DNA of 39,882 nucleotides from Candidatus Acutalibacter stercorigallinarum (lineage in GTDB: Bacteria > Bacillota > Clostridia > Oscillospirales > Acutalibacteraceae): contig DXIW01000015.1 in NCBI GenBank assembly GCA_019112625.1, forward strand, positions 1-39,882, read 5' to 3'. The translations under genes were made by a program, and so were the position numbers. Shown here piece after piece: positions 38,046 through 39,882 of this stretch. Below the pieces are notes generated by a model, which saw only the letters and a list, made by a program, of their open reading frames with translations, ran no database searches and was not told where the DNA came from. How positions within the stretch are numbered: position 1 is the first letter of the stretch; each line of letters starts with the position of its first letter.

Positions 38046-39257
38046 TTACGGTTTCGGCTCCACATTTTCCAATTTTCGCTCCAATCTTTCAATCTCACTG
38101 CAGATGCGATCCATGTTCAAGGGATAATGCCCGAATTCCTCTGCCACACGGACCATCTCTATGATATTCTCGTCCGGGGTATCCCTTCCACACTGGTCGC
38201 CTGTTGAAAGGACAAAGCTGCCATCTTGCCCAGCATCCCGAATGGCACGAAGAGAAGCCAGGCGCACAGTATCTGTATCCCCCATCAGCATCACCTGTGT
38301 CGTGTGCAAATTGCCCATCAAGGCCAATTTTCCACCGGCGAGCCGCCTGCACTCTGCCAGATGGCAATCTCCCATAGGAGGGATTTCTAAAGGATTGATA
38401 TAATCCAGATCCGTTTCGCGCGCACAGGTTTCTACGATATATTTTTCTTTGCCACAGGAATGGATACCACTGAGCACACCAGCCTGGCGGCACATTTTCG
38501 TTTGTTTTTGGATGGCCGGCAAGCAAAGCTCCCGCCAGATAGATGGAGACTGCAGCGTGATGGAGCCACTTCCCCCAGTTAAGATAGACTCCACCTTTTC
38601 CTGGCAGCAAATTTCCACCAACTGTTCCTGCTGCTTTTCCAACAGCCGACAAAGCTCTCCAAACAGCTCCGGCTCATCCAACATAGCAAACGTGGCTGCC
38701 TCCAACGAACCCTCAAAATAGTTCATCCAATACTGCAGACCCGGTGTAGCAATGGAAACACCCCAGATTCCCCGATCTCCTACTTCCGCCTCCAGTTCCC
38801 TGATCTGTTCTAAGCTGTACGACTGAATAGCGGAATAAAGACAACGTAGTTTTGGCATATCATCTTTCAAATCTTTGATGATTTTTTCTGTCCAGGTAGA
38901 AGCATCCGCAGGAAAGAATGTTTCTGTACGGGTCAACTCACCAGCTTCAGTATGGCAGCGACCATATAATTTGACCCGTCCGTTTTCTTTTTCTATATGA
39001 GAAGACCACGTGACAGGTGATACTCCCTGCGGATGCAGGTCTCCATAGATCACCCATGCCTCTGTGCCAAATTTGTCACACGCATCTATATACGCTTTCC
39101 ATATAGATGGATTCTGGTATAAAAGCACGTCCCAAAAAGGTTTTCCTGTTAACCTGCACGGGATCATACACGAAAAATCTGGAGCGACTGGGACCCGATC
39201 CGGTACTCCCCCGGACAATGCCGTCAGCATTCGCTCCTTGCCGGTCATCCGAGCCAT
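38046..39257 (-). CDS. URO-D-family (corrinoid methyltransferase-like) protein, copy 2
   Basis: 403 residues. MTGKERMLTALSGGVPDRVPVAPDFS is the usual URO-D-family opening; GIHSCGKEKYIVETCA gives the H-x-C metal motif, then INPLEIPPMGDCHLAECRRL and LALMGNLHTTQVML, and a late FVLSTGDQCGRDTPDENI. It is a paralog of the next gene, not its duplicate (low visible identity). AGGGGG lies about 8 nt before the ATG, 41 nt after the LacI-family gene, so regulator and enzyme may be one operon. The 98-nt spacer to copy 1 shows no terminator. Confidence 0.87.
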   Translation of the reverse strand: MARMTGKERMLTALSGGVPDRVPVAPDFSCMIPCRLTGKPFWDVLLYQNPSIWKAYIDACDKFGTEAWVIYGDLHPQGVSPVTWSSHIEKENGRVKLYGRCHTEAGELTRTETFFPADASTWTEKIIKDLKDDMPKLRCLYSAIQSYSLEQIRELEAEVGDRGIWGVSIATPGLQYWMNYFEGSLEAATFAMLDEPELFGELCRLLEKQQEQLVEICCQEKVESILTGGSGSITLQSPSIWRELCLPAIQKQTKMCRQAGVLSGIHSCGKEKYIVETCARETDLDYINPLEIPPMGDCHLAECRRLAGGKLALMGNLHTTQVMLMGDTDTVRLASLRAIRDAGQDGSFVLSTGDQCGRDTPDENIIEMVRVAEEFGHYPLNMDRICSEIERLERKLENVEPKP

Positions 39258-39298
39258 TCTACTATCCCCCTTCTATTGGCCAAAACAGAGTTGTATAG

Positions 39299-39882
39299 CT
39301 ATTGCCGCACCGACTCCCTTTGGATCAATTCTACACTCATTACGATATTCCGAAATGGAGCTTCCCGATGTTGCAGACGATAGCAAAGCCGCTGCACTGC
39401 CAACCGACCCATGGCTTCCTTATCGACTCGAATCGTAGTCAGCCTGGGACGAACACGTTCGCACAAATCGATGTCATCAAATCCGGTCAAGGAAATATCC
39501 TCCGGCACCCGGTATCCCAAAGACTGCAGCGCCACTTGTAGAGCAATAGCCGCTCTGTCATTCCCACATACAAAAGCTCTGGGAAGTTGCTTCAATGCCT
39601 GCAGTCTTCGAACAATCTCTGTCGTATCGCTTTTTAGCGCAGCACGTTCAATATTTGTGAGGATAGAGCACTCCTCCAGTTCATGGTATAGCTTCTGACG
39701 GTCACCGTGCTGAGCATAGAGTGCCTCGAAAAAGCCAAAGAACCGCTCTTTGATACTCAGAGAATAATCGAGATCGCCAAAAAAACCGATACGCTGCAAT
39801 CCTTGGTCAATCAGGTAACGAGTGATCAAAAATCCACCTCGCTTATTGTCGGTTAAAATACTGACCACCTGATGTGCCAAAG
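39299..39882 (-). CDS. LacI/GalR-family transcriptional regulator (C-terminal part, cut by window end)
   Basis: At least 193 residues of the periplasmic-binding-protein-like effector domain: LIDQGLQRIGFFGDLDYSLSI, PRAFVCGNDRAAIALQVAL, and DISLTGFDDIDLCERVRPRLTTIRVDKEAMGRLA. This is the standard LacI C-terminal pattern. The DNA-binding N-terminus lies beyond position 39882. It is placed upstream of the two URO-D-family genes on the same strand, so it probably controls them in response to a small ligand, perhaps a sugar or a methoxylated compound. Confidence 0.92.
   Translation of the reverse strand, partial: LAHQVVSILTDNKRGGFLITRYLIDQGLQRIGFFGDLDYSLSIKERFFGFFEALYAQHGDRQKLYHELEECSILTNIERAALKSDTTEIVRRLQALKQLPRAFVCGNDRAAIALQVALQSLGYRVPEDISLTGFDDIDLCERVRPRLTTIRVDKEAMGRLAVQRLCYRLQHREAPFRNIVMSVELIQRESVRQ

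Noticed and set aside
36913-39257. HemE (uroporphyrinogen decarboxylase) for heme synthesis
   Set aside because: The His-x-Cys metal motif, the lack of other heme genes and the LacI neighbour favour the methyltransferase-like branch.

Overview
The window looks like chromosome from a GC-rich, endospore-forming, anaerobic Firmicute of the Oscillospirales type (Flavonifractor / Lawsonibacter / Intestinimonas-like). This rests on the spoIIIA operon, a SleB-type spore hydrolase, a SpoVB-like flippase, strong AGGAGG ribosome sites, very GC-rich coding with AT-rich promoters, and hexuronate and URO-D-family genes typical of gut Clostridia. The genus is inferred from gene content only.

Layout. Positions 1-2435 (minus): spoIIIAA-AB-AC-AD, followed by two tandem 185-bp units, each encoding a 56-residue signal-peptide minigene where spoIIIAE would be expected to begin. 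2560-5049 (minus): Nudix hydrolase, then a ROK glucokinase and aldose epimerase pair. 5223-5309: tRNA-Leu(UAA). 5703-6398: SleB-like hydrolase. 6524-15797 (minus): a near-complete chorismate/Phe/Tyr cluster, aroE-aroK, then promoter, leader peptide and terminator, then aroF-tyrA-aroB-aroA-aroC-pheA, trailed by a GNAT and a DUF6125 gene. No dehydroquinase gene is present. 16034-17800 (plus): acpP and proS. 17939-19934: a Gfo/Idh/MocA oxidoreductase and a TIM-barrel sugar isomerase. 19991-20989 (minus): an SDR epimerase. 21291-24542 (plus): ATP-grasp, PHP and NodB-deacetylase operon. 24596-26638 (minus): double GNAT and prmA. 26707-28251: SpoVB-like flippase, convergent with a PASTA pseudokinase (28266-29903). 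30154-31017: class II aldolase, divergent from a hexuronate set (uxaC, small membrane protein, SDR mannonate oxidoreductase, MGMT-like, zinc-ribbon membrane protein). 34650-36793: an orotate-PRTase-like gene, then a Crp/Fnr regulator divergent from an Fe-S protein. From about 36.85 kb to the end GC content falls visibly; this AT-richer segment carries two URO-D-family (corrinoid methyltransferase-like) genes and a LacI regulator cut by the window edge.

The most notable discovery is upstream of aroF (14091-14356): a consensus promoter overlapping the aroK stop codon, a 44-codon ORF with Phe, Tyr and Trp codons and a good ribosome site, mutually exclusive RNA pairings, and an intrinsic terminator just before the aroF ribosome site. 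It reads like classical ribosome-mediated attenuation of the whole aromatic operon, in a lineage where T-boxes or TRAP would be the usual expectation. Second-line discoveries are the tandem minigenes in the spoIIIA operon, the zinc-ribbon PASTA pseudokinase lacking the catalytic residues, and a palindrome placed as a class II Crp/Fnr site. All structures and functions are read from sequence by eye; no database search or folding program was run.
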